Counted from the stretch's first letter, positions 19,791-50,004 are shown. The stretch: 64,000 bases of DNA from Ovis canadensis (GCF_042477335.2 NC_091245.1:29398501-29462500), one strand, 5' to 3'. Numbers and translations: made by a program. The notes: generated by a model not told the origin, from the sequence alone.

Positions 19791-22700
19791 ACCCAGGTCA
19801 CAGTTCCATGAATGACGGCACCGGGACTTGAACTCTGCTCTGTCTGGTCTCAGAACAGACTGTTCTTCAGTAACAGGAAACCAGGAGAAGGAGGTCACGA
19901 TGGTCCAGGTGAGAGTTGATCAGGACAGTTTCAGAGAAGACGAGAGGAGAGGGGACAATGAGAGAAATCCTGAAGCAGGAATTAACAGAACACAGAGACC
20001 GACGGATGTGAGGTGAGCAGGTGACGGGGAAAGAGGGCTGAAGGGACATCCAAGTGTGCGGCTTGGATCCTTAGGTGGATAGTGGGCCCAAAAGGAGTTG
20101 AATTTTAGAGGAAAGAGGGAGGGAAATGGTAAGTTCAGTGAGAGGTACACTGAATGCCTGTGGGGCATCCAAGGGCAAAATCTAGTTCCATTTGGATTAA
20201 GCAGGTCTAGGAACCTGACTCTAGAGATAGAACTCTGGGTAATGGACAAGAAAGGGATGGGCTGGTAGAGAGCAGGCTGGAGCCTCTGCAAAGGCCTGCC
20301 TGGCTTCCTGCAGCACTCACAGCACTTGGTCCAGCCCTACTCATGGTAGGTGCTCAATAAACGCTCTTCCAGTGAATGAATCTCCGCCCCATCGCCTTTC
20401 ACACTGTTCAGAAATTACAAGTTTACATGTCTTTTTTTTGAGATTGTGAACTGCTTGAGGGCAGAGACCTGCTTTTTATTCATTTTATAAAATGGCACAG
20501 TGTATACTTTAAAATACGCATGTTATATGAAAGGAAGAGAGGAAGGAAAGGAACTTGGTTTCAGGACCATTAGGTAAATATTGAAAGACAGACCAGGGAG
20601 GAAAATTTAAATGGTTATGATTTATTCTGAGATGTTTCTGTGAGGGCAGTTGGGGATTTATCAAGGTTTTCTGTATTTATATGTGGAACACTACAGTTCA
20701 TATAGAAATAGAGCTGTCATCTCACTTTCAAGGAAACTATTCATTTAAAATCCCACAGGCAAATCAAAGTAAAGGGGGGGAGGTCTTCTCCCCCTTTTGT
20801 CTGAGAACAGAACTTAGGGGAAATCTGATGTCACAGAACATTACTTAAAATGCAATTACGACTAAAAGCTGCAGTTTTTGCTATCCTCCCATTCATTCGA
20901 AACTTACTGGGCAGGAGCTGCTGAATGAGGTGCTGGGACACTCGTCTATGTCCTGGAGGAGCTCCTGGCCTGGAGGAGTCAGACACTAAACAGATAATAA
21001 CTGGGAAAAGAATAGAGGTCGCTTACTGGGCCAGTCTGTCCCAAGCACTTTGCACTGTCTCACTCTGCTCCCAGCAGCCATAGGTAAGGAGGCTATGCTT
21101 TCCTTATTTCACGGAAAACTGCGGCCAGGAAGCCAGAAGTGGCAAGGTTAGTGCATATGCCTGGTCTCGTTAGACTCCAGGATACTCTTTCTTCCTAGAT
21201 TTCATGCCTCTGTAGGGCAGAGGAGGGTGTCTTCATCTCCAATTTCCAGTGGGCTGGGCTGGCACACCCACCTTGCCAAACTGCCATTGAATTTTATGGG
21301 CCCCCTGAAGCCTCCCAAGGGCAGTAGCTTCATGGGTGAATGCTAGAATCAAGGTGTGGGCCAAGTCTGTGGAAAAGCGAGGAGCAGACCACTAAGTCTG
21401 TCAGAGGACATGGAAATCCCGTTTCTTGGTTGCCAATCACTTCCCAGGAGTCCTAACTTTTATGATCTTTCCCACTTTTTCCGCTTCCCACATCCATTTA
21501 CACTAGAGTTTTCTATAGGTCCAAATGATGTGCTTCCAGTCTCCCCCAACACTATCCATCAGCACACCTGCCACCAGCTCTGACCACACCTGTCCCCTGC
21601 TTCGCAACCTTCAACAGCCCCCCACTGCCTACTACATACAATCCAGCCTTCTTGCCTGGTGCCCAGGCAAGTTCCTGGTCAGAACTTGCCCAAATTCTCT
21701 TACCACTTACTATCATTGATTTTAGAAGGGCAGTTCCTGTGTGTGCCACAAATCTCTCTTGTAAAGGAAAGGTTTCTCTTTAGAGGAAAGAAACCCTTCT
21801 TCTGCTACTGCTGGTTCAATGATTTCAGGAAGGTTCCGCAGGCTAAGACAAGTGTGGCGTCTTACTCTTCCTGCATTCCGCCGCCAAGCACAAGCCTGGC
21901 AGACGGAAGGCTCAGGCAAGCAGTGCATGCTCAGTTTACAAACAAGACCTGGGAGCCAGGCGTACTGCTCCGGGCTGGGATACAGCAGAGGTTAATACAT
22001 GGGCTCTACCTTCACAGAGCTTCCAGACAAGAATGGTGCCACATCCGTTCAACTCATTCTTCTTACATGTTATGTACCAGGTTTGTATTAAAAGTGAATG
22101 AGATCTGGTTTCCTCTATATGCTGATTTCTTACTCCCAAGAGGTTTGGGAGAAATAAAGTGAGCCAAGTTAGCAGAAGGAGCTCTATTAACTGTAAACTG
22201 CTGTATAGTGTGAGAGTTATTTATCTGTCTTTGCCTTAAATTTACTTTCTGGATTTTACTAATCCCACTCTCCCTGCTATTTTGGAAGTGAGTAGAGAAG
22301 CTGGCCATGTCAGTTATGAATTTTAAAGATCAGTTTCACATCTCCTCTCAGCCTCTACTTTTTGAGTCTAAGAAGCCAGCCCTTGACACACGTTGCTTCT
22401 GCCTGGATGACTCTCCACACCCTCAGACCCTGCTTCAAGGTCACCTCCTCTCAGAGACACCCCCTGTACCACCCTCTTCTCATTTTCTAGCACAGCTGGC
22501 TTGGACCAGTTTCCTTGAAGTCAATTTTTCCTCAGACTGGGGTGGGAAAGGGGATGGTCTCAGGATGATATGAGCACATTAGATTCATTGCGCCCTTTAG
22601 TTCTATTTTGTGGAATCAGGATATTCCGCCTTTACTTTAGGGTTAGGGTTTACGTTCCTACGACAATCTAATGCCAGCTGCTGAACTGACAGCAGGCAGA

Positions 22701-23461
22701 ACTCAGGCAGTGATGCAAGCTGATGGGGAGTGACTATCCTGGGGGTTGAGGACCCCTGCTTTAGCCGGTACCCTATTTGCTTATTCATTACATTAGTATT
22801 GATTGTATTCAATACATTAGTATTGAATGTATTGATTCATTAAATGTATATTTACTATGTGCTCAGCACTGATTTAGAGGCAGACTTCACAACAATGAAG
22901 AAACAAAAATTCTTGCATTCATGGAGCTCCTTGCAGTCATGGAGCTTATATTCCAGTGGGAATGTCATTAAGATCAAAACGAAAAATAGGCTATGTTCAG
23001 TGTTAAATACTAGAGGAAAACAACTGGGGGAAAGGGACATAAGCGTGTGTTGCAACTGTTATTTGGTTGCTTTCTGTCTGTATCGCCCACTTAAACTGTA
23101 AGCTCTACATCGCACATTCGTTTTATTCACCAGTGTAAACCCGATACTCAACAGTGCCTGACACACAGTAAGCATTTCATAAATACCTCCTGAGCAAGGA
23201 GCATGGTACCCCTCTGTCGCTCTGGCCCCGCTCCTAGGAGGCGAAAAGGGACATTCTGAGGAAAGAGGAGGAAATGAACTCATTTTGGGCCCTGGGGAGG
23301 AGGCTTGCAGTGTGAGAGGTCAGAGCGGCCCCAGCGTGGTGCAAAGGCCACGCTCAGCTTCCATGTCAGAAGTAGTGGAGAGGGAAGGAAACTTACAGGA
23401 TACCCACCACGTTCTGTGCGCTGCGCAGCTGAGCTAGTTTAGGCATTTCCATCCCTATTTT

Positions 23462-23664
23462 GAGGCTTCCAAGTTGGCAGAGTGGTAAAGAACCCCCCTG
23501 CCAACGCAGGAGACAGATCCTTCAGTCAGGAAGATCCCCAGGCGGAGGGAATGGCAACCCACTCCAGCATTCTTGCCTGGAAAATTAGATGGAAAGAGGA
23601 ACCTGGCCAGCTACAGTCCATGGGTCGCAAAGAGTTAGACTCGACTGAAGCACACAGACACATC
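23462..23664 (-). mobile_element. Bov-tA/BovA SINE
   Basis: Reverse-complement SINE: gcttccaagttggcagagtg, ccactccagcattcttgcct, then gagttagactcgactgaagc. Confidence 0.82.
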
Positions 23665-23812
23665 CCTATTTTTACAGCGAGTGACTTTAAGGCTCAGAAG
23701 AAGTACTCTGCCCAAGCTCCAATTGCTCGTAAGAAATCAAGGCTGTCGTGAGTTCAGGTTTTAAGTCCTGAAGCTCTCCTAGTTCGTTACAGCTCTCACC
23801 ACAACCACTCAC

Positions 23813-24068
23813 CTACCCTCCTGCGCTTCCCCTCAGGTAAAGATCTTGCAGGTTTCACTCCCACCCGGGGGAGGTGGGCAGGGTTCCACCTGTGAAAAAA
23901 CGTGGACAGCCTGCGGGGTGGGGCAAGGCAAGAGTTACCTGGCGGTGATTGGTTAATGGATCTGCCACTCGTAAAAAGAGCCTTGTCGGTCGGCCCCTTT
24001 CGTTCCCGGCAGGCCTTGCGCGCGGGAAGATGGCGGCGTCCAGGTGGAGGTCTTGAGAGCAGATTGGC
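23813..24068. promoter_or_regulatory. Divergent CYB5RL/MRPL37 promoter region
   Basis: GC-rich sequence just upstream of MRPL37, facing CYB5RL in the opposite direction. Visible elements are an inverted CCAAT box (attgg, 23948-23952), CpG-dense gcgcgcggg at 24018-24026, and aagatggcggc at 24028-24038, a YY1-type element often found just downstream of start sites of ribosomal and mitochondrial protein genes. No TATA box near the start. On the minus strand two donor-like sites could end a noncoding CYB5RL first exon: cag|gtaact (exon edge 23939) and tag|gtgagt (exon edge 23813). Bidirectional use is inferred from gene orientation. Confidence 0.7.
24030..24056 (+). other. Short upstream ORF in the MRPL37 leader
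   Basis: ATG at 24030 lies inside the YY1-type motif and opens an eight-residue ORF, MAASRWRS, ending at TGA 24054-24056. That is 12 bases before the MRPL37 start. It matters only if transcription starts upstream of 24030. Confidence 0.6.
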
Positions 24069-41165
<17,097 letters not shown>

Positions 41166-41302
41166 GCCAAGGACTCTTCTGAGGCTGGAGCCGCCTGCGC
41201 CCCTCTCTCCCTGCAGATCCTGGAGCCTGGACGGTGCCTGAGGCCGCAGCGCTCCTTTGGCTGGTGGTCTCGCTGACAATAAAAGAGCCCTTCCAGCGCA
41301 CC
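41166..41302 (+). other. MRPL37: MRPL37 3' UTR
   Basis: About 137 nt between the stop codon and the predicted cleavage point. The end is inferred from the AATAAA at 41278 and the following GT-rich tract. Confidence 0.75.
41278..41283 (+). terminator. MRPL37: MRPL37 polyadenylation signal AATAAA
   Basis: Canonical hexamer 113 nt after the stop codon. A downstream GT-rich element (gtgtttgttgtctgggtg) starts near 41308, so cleavage around 41295-41305 is expected. Confidence 0.85.
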
Positions 41303-42739
41303 GGAGCCTGTGTTTGTTGTCTGGGTGCTTTCAGGTGGGGCACCCACAGCTATGCACAGGCCCTGCCCCTGAGTCTGCTGCTGTTGCAAGGGCCAGCCCT
41401 GGAACCTCACCTGCTACAGCTTTGTCTGTGACCCATCTTTTAACTTTACATAAGAATCTTCCTCTCTCTGAGTTTCAATTTCATCATCTGAAAACTTGTG
41501 GCTAATGTGACTTACATTGTTTTACAGACTATAGATTATGTGTATGTAACGTTTGCTTCCTATTAGGTGCTCACTAGTTTCTGTGGGAATTATTTAAATT
41601 GTGGACACATTCCACAGTGACTGCAGGAAGTCCGAATAGAATATTCATTGTAGATTTCCCACTGGTATCTTGGTTAATGGACTGAGCACACCCCTGGTTC
41701 AGCTGACCTCTGTTCAGATAACATCAAGCCCTGCTCTGGTCCAGGCAGCTAATACACAGCATCTTGTTCAGTCCTCACACAACCCTTTTAAGGTAAGTGT
41801 TGTTTCCACATACAAGAAAAGTGTTGAGAGTGCCTGCTGTGTGCCGGGCTCCTTTCTGGGCCCCGTAGTTGAGGAGGCGCAGATAGTGTAAGGAATCACT
41901 GCAGGTCACACAGCTGATATTTTAGGTCTGCTCCCTTAGGAAACTCTGAGGTGGAGGTTTCCTGGAGAAAGCTTGGGAGAGCCTTGGGGATCGGCCCCCG
42001 GGGGAGAAACAGTAGTGGCCTGAAGTGGAAGAGGGACTGGGCTCGATGGGTTTGTACCTGAGGCCTTGGCTGATTCTGAGTTCTGTGGGCACCCCCGTGA
42101 AGCCGAGGTGCTGTGCCTTTCCATGAACACCAGTGGTGCGTCACCAGTCAGCGGATACACGGCTCCCGACGCAGGAGGGACCTCGTGAGGTGGCTTTGTT
42201 GGGGCTGAGTGTGACTCCCGAGTGGCTTTGCTGAGAACAGGCAGCCAGGACACTTCCTGCTACAGGAGGAAGTCCAGGAGCCCACGTCAGCTCCGTACAT
42301 GACAGTGCTCTTTCCAGCCCTGTGTGTCTCTGACTCCCAGGCTGTGCTCCTTGCACTTTACGAAGTACCTTTTAGGCTCGGCTGGGTGGGGGCGGGGGCA
42401 GCAGGAGGGTTTACCAGGAAAAGGACAGATTGGGCTGGTGGATGCACGCGAAGGGGTTACTTGGGAAGGCAGCACGTACGCTGAAACAGCAGGGAGTGGT
42501 TGGAGATGGGGAGGGTGGGGTTGAGGCTGGAGGGACCAGCTCTCAAGGGCCTGGCATGTTGGCACTTAAGGTTTCCCCAGGTGCAAGTTGTCAGCCACCC
42601 GAGGCAGCCCGGGTTCTTCGTTGGGGGTGACTGCAGCTTGGAGTCATTTAACGTGGCACCTTAGTATGCATAGTATATGTACGATAGGGGTGTAGAGGTG
42701 CATTACTTAGTTATCCTGCCTGTAGACCCTTCTGCACCT

Positions 42740-42975
42740 TCCTTTCTTCACCTAATACCTTGGGAGCGCAGATCTTGCCACATCAGCACATATGAGCTAC
42801 CTTGTTCTGAGCAGCGGCATTAATGTCTATCGATGGACATTCGAGGTATTTCTAGTTGTTAGCCATTACAAATAATGCTGCAGTGAGCATCCTTGTTCAC
42901 GTATCTTAGAGTACTTCTGCCAGCGCAGCCACTGGACAAATTCCGAAGCAGAATTGCTGAGTCAAAGGGATTTTT
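42740..42975 (-). mobile_element. Ancient L1 3'-UTR-like fragment, antisense
   Basis: The + strand has ttagccattacaaataatgc then tgcagtgagcatccttgttc and gcagaattgctgagtcaaag, as in reverse-complement L1 3' UTRs. Confidence 0.5.
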
Positions 42976-45391
42976 TTTTTCATAAGAACATTCTATGGGC
43001 AAATGGAGGACAAGTTGGCAGGGTGACTGTGCAGAGTCCAGCTGGAGGCCATTTCAGTCACTCCTGGGTGAGTGACGGTGGTGGCCTGAAGCCAGGCTGA
43101 GGGGGCAGAACCACCACCACCCCACCCCCTGGTGGCTGGTAGAATGGGGAGCGAGAGGGCCAACTTGCCTGGGTCTTGAGCGTGTGGGGCAGAGGCTGCG
43201 AGCAAGCGGGCTGTCAGCAGGTGACCTTGAAGCTTGAGGACAGCCCTGGAGAGGGGCCAGGGCTGCAGGGCGGGCCTGGGCACTCATCCCAGCCCTTGGG
43301 GTGAGGACAGCCTGTTGCTAGCCTTGGTCTGTCACCTCGGACCCTGGAGCTAAGCTGCGGAGCCTGGCGCCCACTGCTGTCTCCCTTCAGGCCCCTCGAA
43401 GCCAGTCTGCTAGGTGAGGCTGGCAAGACTGGCATTTCTATCCTCCCCATGCAGGTGAGGCTCAGACACCACGTGGTGTAGTGTGAAGAGCCAGAAAGTT
43501 GATATGTGATGACACCTGCCCTCTCCACAAAGATGTGCCCGCTTCCCCAAATCCCAAATGCCCACCTGCCTCAGCCTCCCCACCTCTTCCCTTCCCTTCC
43601 TCGTTCAACACTGGGACGGAGGAATACAGGGTGATCTTCAGGCCCTGTTTGGCCTCAGGCCTGAGAACAGACGGCTCACTTGGAGCCAGTCTGGGAGAAG
43701 GAAGCAGGAGGAAGGCGCATGGGGGTACCCCTTTATTGGTTTAAAAATCACACTACAGGGACTTGGACTGTTAAGCAACAGATGTTTGGAACCGAAATTT
43801 TGTTGATGACATTGTGAGCACATGTGAACGTACTCTCATTTTGTTGTGTATTTAAATGTCTTGCGGATCCATGAGAAAGCGCCTCAGTTCACTTCCAGCG
43901 GGCTTCAGTGGACTGGGGAACGCCATTTCCCAGAGTCTCCTATATTCCAGCTTCCTCTCAGATCCTGAGTTTCCTCATCTGCAAAGTGGGAATAAAGCAC
44001 CTGCCTCCCTTGTAGGCTTTGCCTCCTCGGGGATTAACAGGCCGTGTTTGAGCAGGATGCATCAAGTAGAGGGGTTTGGAGGTTTTCAGAAGCCCCGTGA
44101 AAAGGTGAGATTACTTCGGGCAGCCCTTTAGGCTTTTTCGTCCCCTCCCAAGGCTGGCTCAGGCTGGACCTAGGGCGGGTCCTCCCCAGAGGCTCTGTGA
44201 CTCGCTGGGCTGTCCTTAGCAGTAGGCCCAAGGCTTTGAAAGAGCAGGTCAGGGTCACCTCAGGCTTGGGACAGCATCTCCCTGCTTCCTCTGTTGCGGC
44301 AGGACAAAGTCCCTTAAAGTGTGTGTGTGACCTGAGCGTGTCACATTGTCTTCCTTATGACAAATCCACAAACCACGACGACTCGTGGGGCCTACCTGCT
44401 TGGCTGCTGGAAGCCCACCCTGTTCTAGGGACCTTCTCCCCAGACGTGTCTGGGAACCTGCAGAGAATCCCCATCCCCACTCCTCAACTCCAGGTGATAG
44501 CTGTCAGCCACAGGGTGTCCTGGAGCATCTGGTATGTGTCAGGCATGCAGCAAGGCCCCAGTTCTAGAGCAGTGAGCAAAACAAAGTCTCTACTGTCATG
44601 AACTTTACATTCCAACGTGGAGAGATGATGAAGAAAGAAAGGTATGTCAGAGGATCTGAAGGAAAGCGTTCCTGGAACAGACTTGGAGATGGAAGGTTGT
44701 GGCAGGAGGCTTCTTGGGGGTCACTCCCCAGAGACCTGTGAGCAAGGGAGGAGGGCACGACTGGCTGAGTAGATGAGGACCCCACGGTCCTGTAGAGATT
44801 TTGGTGCTGGGTGGCCTATCAGAGTCCCAAATTGCGGCCAGGTATGGGAATTTGAGGTCCCACATCAGCCATTTGCCACCGGCCACAGCCTGGGAGGTGA
44901 AACCTTGGGTGTGGCTGCTCCCAGGGGCCCAGGGCAGCGCCCAGGAAGGGACACCCTGAGCCAACAGCAGCTGGGGATGGGGTGTGTTGGCTTTTACCGC
45001 ACAGGGTGTGGCCTCTTTGAGAAGGTGACATATGAGACTGAACCAGCCATGGGGGCAGGCCAGGAAGGTGCCCGGGAAAGTGCGTGTGATGGCCCTGAGA
45101 CGGGTGTGGGCTTGGCGTGTTTGTGGAATGGCCAGGAGTTGGGGGAGGCCCTGCTGGAACGCAGGCTCCATCACTAGAACTCCACCCAGCCTGCAGCCGC
45201 CAGCCCGCCCTTCTCTGCAGAGTTCACAGAACTGGGTCTGGCATGGTCTTTGGCAGATGCAAGCTGAGTCACAGAGCCGCAGAATCTGAGATGTCTCTCA
45301 GAGGTGACTTAGAGGTCAGAGTGAGCTAGTTCTCACCCAAGTTCAGCTTCTGAGAAGGGGTTTATCTTTAGCTCTGCCTTCAACCTGAGAG

Positions 45392-45565
45392 CCCAGGAGC
45401 CAACACACCCTCACTTGACACATATACCATCTGTCCTTCCCGCAGCTGGCTTGCACACGTCCAGCGACGGGGAACTTACCCAGGAGCCAACACACCCTCA
45501 CTCGACACATATGCCATCTGTCCTTCCCGCAGCTGGCTTGCACACGTCCAGCGACAGGGAACTCA
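45392..45565. repeat. Tandem duplication, 87-bp period, two copies
   Basis: cccaggagccaacacaccct at 45392 recurs at 45479. The copies differ at only a few positions (for example gacggggaac against gacagggaac), so the duplication is fairly young. Confidence 0.9.
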
Positions 45566-46616
45566 CTATCTCTCACTGCAGCTGCTTCCGTTCTTTGACA
45601 TCTCTGCCTGCTGTGCGTTCACACCTCAGGAGAAATGTCTTCCAGGAGCTTTAACTCCAGGGCCTCAGCTCTGCCCTCTGGGGCCCCATATCCTATGCAT
45701 TCTCTCAGCCAGGGGGCTGCCCTGTAGAGATTTGAAGCCAAGAATTATAAGCCTCAAAGCCAAATAGCCCTGTGTCTGCCTCTCACTGAACTCTAACCCA
45801 TTGCTCAATCCACAGCTTACCTCGGCCGCCTGCTCCAGGCTGTGTGACAGAGCAGGGCCTGGGGACCCAGCGCTTCAGCTGGGCTGAGGATAGCAGGGTG
45901 CAGTGAGGCCCACCTCTCCTCTGCTTTGTTTATTGCCACCTGAGATTCTTAGTCTCTGCCATGCCAGACACCCTAGCCATATTTGCTCATCCCCCAAAAC
46001 TAGCCAGGGTGTAGGCTTGTTGCCCAGAGCCAGGGTTCTAGCCTGTCAAGAGCAGCATAGCCCTACTTAGCTTTGTTACTTACCCCACAAAACACACACG
46101 TTATCCTCAGTTGAGCTGATGGGATCAGGGACTGAGTGCTGAGGTTCCCCACTACAGATCTTTAGGGGGTCCAACAGTTCAGCTCCCTTTATAAGGGCCT
46201 ACTGTGTGCTAGGCTTGTGCCAAGAGCCAGAGACACAGGAAGACACGGCAGTTTCTCCAGGAGCTCCCAGTTGGTGGGTGGGCAGTGACAGCAGCCAGCC
46301 TCCTCTGGGTCTGCTAAAGCCATACAGGCCACCTCTTTGCCTGCATCTGAGCACCTACCCACAGGTGACAGCATGCAGTGGTGGTGGGGGGGCGGGTAGG
46401 GGTGCTGTACTCAACAAACGCCCACTTCATGAGTACTCATTGAGCACCTACTGGGTGCCAGGCCTCATGCTGCGTGATTGGGGACCACACACTCGGGCCA
46501 GATCCCAGCCTTCGAGGAGCTCCCAATCTGATGGGGAGGCACATGTTGATCCATTACAGCATAGCCGCCATGGGGGCCCAGAGAAAGCCTCTACCTTGAT
46601 GAAAGGCCAATTTGAG

Positions 46617-46936
46617 TTGGACTTCCTTGAGAGCTCAGCTGGTAAAGAGTCAGCCTGCAACGCAGGAGACCCTGGTTTGATTCCTGGGTCAGGAAGATTC
46701 CCTGGGGAAGGGACAGGTTACCCACTCCAGAATTCTTGGGCTTCCCTGGCGGCTCAGCTGGTAAAGGACCTGCCCGCAATGCAGGAGACCTGGGTTCAAT
46801 CCCTGGGTTAAGATGACCCCCTGGAGAAGGGAATGGCTATCCACTCCCAGTAATCTTCCCTGGAGAATTCCATGGACTGTATAGTCCATGTACTCTCAAA
46901 GAGGTATGGACACGACGGAGTGACTTTCACTAAACA
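46617..46936 (-). mobile_element. Tandem pair of Bov-type SINEs
   Basis: Two SINE starts lie in tandem (gacttccttgagagctcagc at 46620 and cttccctggcggctcagctg at 46741). The left copy stops at the ccactccagaattcttggg block where the right copy begins. Confidence 0.82.
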
Positions 46937-48212
46937 GCAAGTAGGAAAGGCGTACCACGAGGGAATAGTAGGAACAAAATGGTCAGCAGTCAGTGGGCAG
47001 AGGTCCCTAAGGAACTCCACATCCCCAGAGCGTGAAGTGCTGAGGGTCAGGGACGAGCAGGAGGCCCATGGGACCTGAATGAGGCGAGGTGTGTGCACTG
47101 GGGCCTGGGCAGCACGCAGCACCCTCCTCTCTGCAGGTTTCTTCCCTTGGTCTCCAGGGCACCTCACTGTCCTCATTCCTCTGCCTCCTTCGCTGGTCTA
47201 TTTCCCAGCGCCAGGCCTGGGGCTCTTCTCCACGCACACTCCAGTCTCAGTCCTGTGGCTTTCAAGAACATCTGAATGCCAACCACTCCCTAAGAAATGT
47301 CTCTGGCCCAGACCTGCCTACTTGACATCTTCACCTGGAGACCAATAAGCATCTCATGGAGCATCGCCACCACCTGCTCTTCCCACAGCCCGCCTCACCT
47401 CAGTGATGGGCATTGCCAGCCTCCCACATCTGTTTTGTGCACATTTCCCTAGGGTTAGGACAGCCTCTGGCAGGTAACAGGTGCTCAATAAAGACACGAA
47501 CGGACAGATGGAAGAGTTAAAGAATGCTCAGAAGTGAGTTAGATCTCTGTGGCACTGGAAGGGCTGAGATGGAGGCAGGGGACCAAGGTGGTAGCTGAAT
47601 GCCCGGGTAACATCACGCCAAGGACTGGAGCTCCACAGGCACCTGGGAAGGGGGAGGAAAGTGCCAGCACAGGGCAGACTGGGCCTTTCAGCATCCCCTC
47701 GCTTGGTCTGGTCTTCTCTTTCCAGCACTCCCACCTAATGAGCCCTGGGGAGCCCCAGCTGCACTCAGTTCAGGGCAGAGCCCTCAAAGAAGCCTGGGAT
47801 GTACTCTGGGCTCAGGCCTCTGGAGTCTCTGCAATTGTCAAGGGACAGCAGAGGTGGGGAGTGGGGGATTCCTCTGGGTCACCCAGGGCATCAGGCTGAA
47901 TGGCCCCAGCTGAGCCCAAGCTGGAGGCCTGCTGTGACCATGCCTTGGCAGTTGCTGAACACATCCCCCCTCACCCGCCCCCACCCCCAAGCAGGCCCTG
48001 CTGGCAGCTGGTTTGCCTCCAGGCTCTCCTTTTCTGGCTCCAGGGAGGAGTGTCTAGCCAGGAGGGGCAGGGCATGGATCTCTGGCCGAGTCAGCTTTTC
48101 CTGACTCAGGCAGGGCTGGAGGGCTGGCCCTCACTTGGACTCCCAGGCTGGCCAGCCCCTTGTGGGTGGTGATGGCTACCAGGGAAGCAGCTGCCAGGCT
48201 GGGGCCTCTGAC

Positions 48213-48320
48213 GGCTTGTCCACCCCCACCCAAGCTTCGGCGATGGGCTAAAGCCCTCTCTGGCTTGGCTTGTCCACCCCCACCCAAGCTTCAGTGATGG
48301 GCTAAAGTCCTCTGCTGTGA
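48213..48320. repeat. Tandem duplication, 54-bp period, two copies
   Basis: ggcttgtccacccccaccca at 48213 repeats at 48267 with the following gatgggctaaag block. Confidence 0.9.
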
Positions 48321-48989
48321 AAGGACGGGGAGTGACCCCCACCACCTCCTGACTCTCATTTTGGGACCCTCATGCTGGCTGTAGAAGCTGGCTTTGCCTG
48401 GCTCTGCTCTCACTCAGGTCTGGACAGGGTAGAGTGGTGAAAAAACCTGGGGAACAGCCTGTCCTCTCCTGCTGCTAAGCCGACCCCAAACCAGCCCTTG
48501 CCAGAGCCTTGAGTGTGGCAAAGGCAACTCTGGAGGTGCTCGGTGGGGGGTGGGGGGTGTCACAGGCTGAAGGGTGGTGTTAGGGTGCCCAGTGTTCCCA
48601 CCTCCCGCAGATGTGGGTGCAGCAGGCTCTCATTACAGGCTGGGAGGTCCTTCCTTCCTCTTGGCAAGGTTCCCCGTGACCTGCACTCCCTTCCCCAGGT
48701 CACTGCTCCCCACTGAGCCTGAGTCCTGCTCAAGCGCAGGGGCAGCAAGGATACTGAGAACATGCTCGCTGTCACCTCCACCTTCTCTGCCCGGCACTGG
48801 GCTGGGGCATGGCAGGTGTTCAAGCTGGTGCATAAACGCCTCTTCAGAACTGTGGATGCAGGTCAGTAACAGCCCAGGTCTCATCTGTCCAACAGTGATG
48901 AGGAAGAACCTTGGAAGCCATGTTCTCAGATGAGGCAGGAAAGACAAATGGGATTTTCTAGGGCCTCCCAACTACTCATCACACCCATT

Positions 48990-49215
48990 TAGACTCCCCA
49001 AATGAGGAACAATACTGCCAACAGCTAACACTACTGCTCTTACTACCTAAAAGGCACTGTTCTAGACACTGTACAAATGTCAACTTATCCTCACAACGAC
49101 CACACGATGGGTAAACCGTTACCCCTGTCTTACAGATGAGGCAACTGAGGACAGTATGAACCAACTGGCCCAGGGCCACACAGTGAGCAGTGGCAAAGGC
49201 AGGATCTGAAACTGG
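48990..49215 (-). repeat. MIR SINE (antisense)
   Basis: Contains tgtcttacagatgaggcaac, then ggcccagggccacacagtga and caggatctgaa, the antisense MIR core, with the ctaacactactgctcttact 5' part. Confidence 0.7.
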
Positions 49216-50004
49216 TCCCTTCAGACCTGGTAAAAGGTGGGGCTAAGGTCACGCTTTGCTCAGACACCGTGTGTTTCCTGCCTACTCCTGCTGCAGGCCT
49301 GGCCCCGAAGCTCCAAGGACGCAGGAAGTTCTACTTTCTAAATGTTCAAATCAGCGTCCACTGCCGCTGACCTCCTCAGCCTGCAGCAGCTCTTGCTTAG
49401 ACGGCAGCTGGCCCTGGATTTCCCCACATCTGTCTAGTCCCACCCAACTATCTTCCAAGATGCAACCTGCACTGTTTTCTCAAATTCAAGTTGAACGGTG
49501 CCACTCTTCAAATCTTTCAAGGGCTCCCTGCTGCCTTGGAGGTGAAAAAATACAATAACCTCCCGCGGCCCAGCACCCTAGGACCTGGAAAACAAATTTC
49601 ACCAGAAAGGAGAAAGCAGGTGAGGCTGCGGCCCACGCGGCCATCCTAGCCGACACCGCCTCGCTACCGAAAACACGGTGCACTGGGAAACTTTTCCTAC
49701 TTCTCCAGAAAAGTGCGTTCTGGCAAACCACAATGCGTTAGCAGGATGAGAGACTGAGACTGCCTTTCAGAGTGCCCCCCAATATTTGAAGTGAGACCAT
49801 GCCCTTCCTCCCAGCCCGTCACCCCCAACTCTCCACAGAAAATGCAGAATCAACACGCCCAGGAAAAGAAGGCCAACGCCTGGAACACAAAACAAGACCT
49901 TGTTGTGCACCAGGAACAGAATTTATGCCCAGCCAGCCGCCTGGCATTTTATAACCAGTGTAATAAACTCCAACCCACGTTCCCCCAAACATGTCAGGAA
50001 GGGC

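Larger units (their letters stand above)
18561..23812. other. CYB5RL 5' leader intron(s)
   Basis: Between the first coding exon and the presumed promoter. Holds three Bov-type SINEs, MIR sequence around 19400-19570 that is split by one of them, L2-like pieces (about 22380-22500 and 23080-23190) and a short L1-3'-like tract at about 18800-18900. No coding exon recognised; noncoding 5' exons could be present. Confidence 0.5.

Noticed and set aside
18560-23812. tRNA genes within the SINEs
   Set aside because: The SINE heads are tRNA-derived but lack an intact cloverleaf, so they are mobile-element remnants rather than tRNA genes.
44647-45174. 175-codon minus-strand ORF between MRPL37 and SSBP3
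   Set aside because: Low-complexity, proline-rich translation with no family match. Overlapping open frames on both strands point to GC bias.
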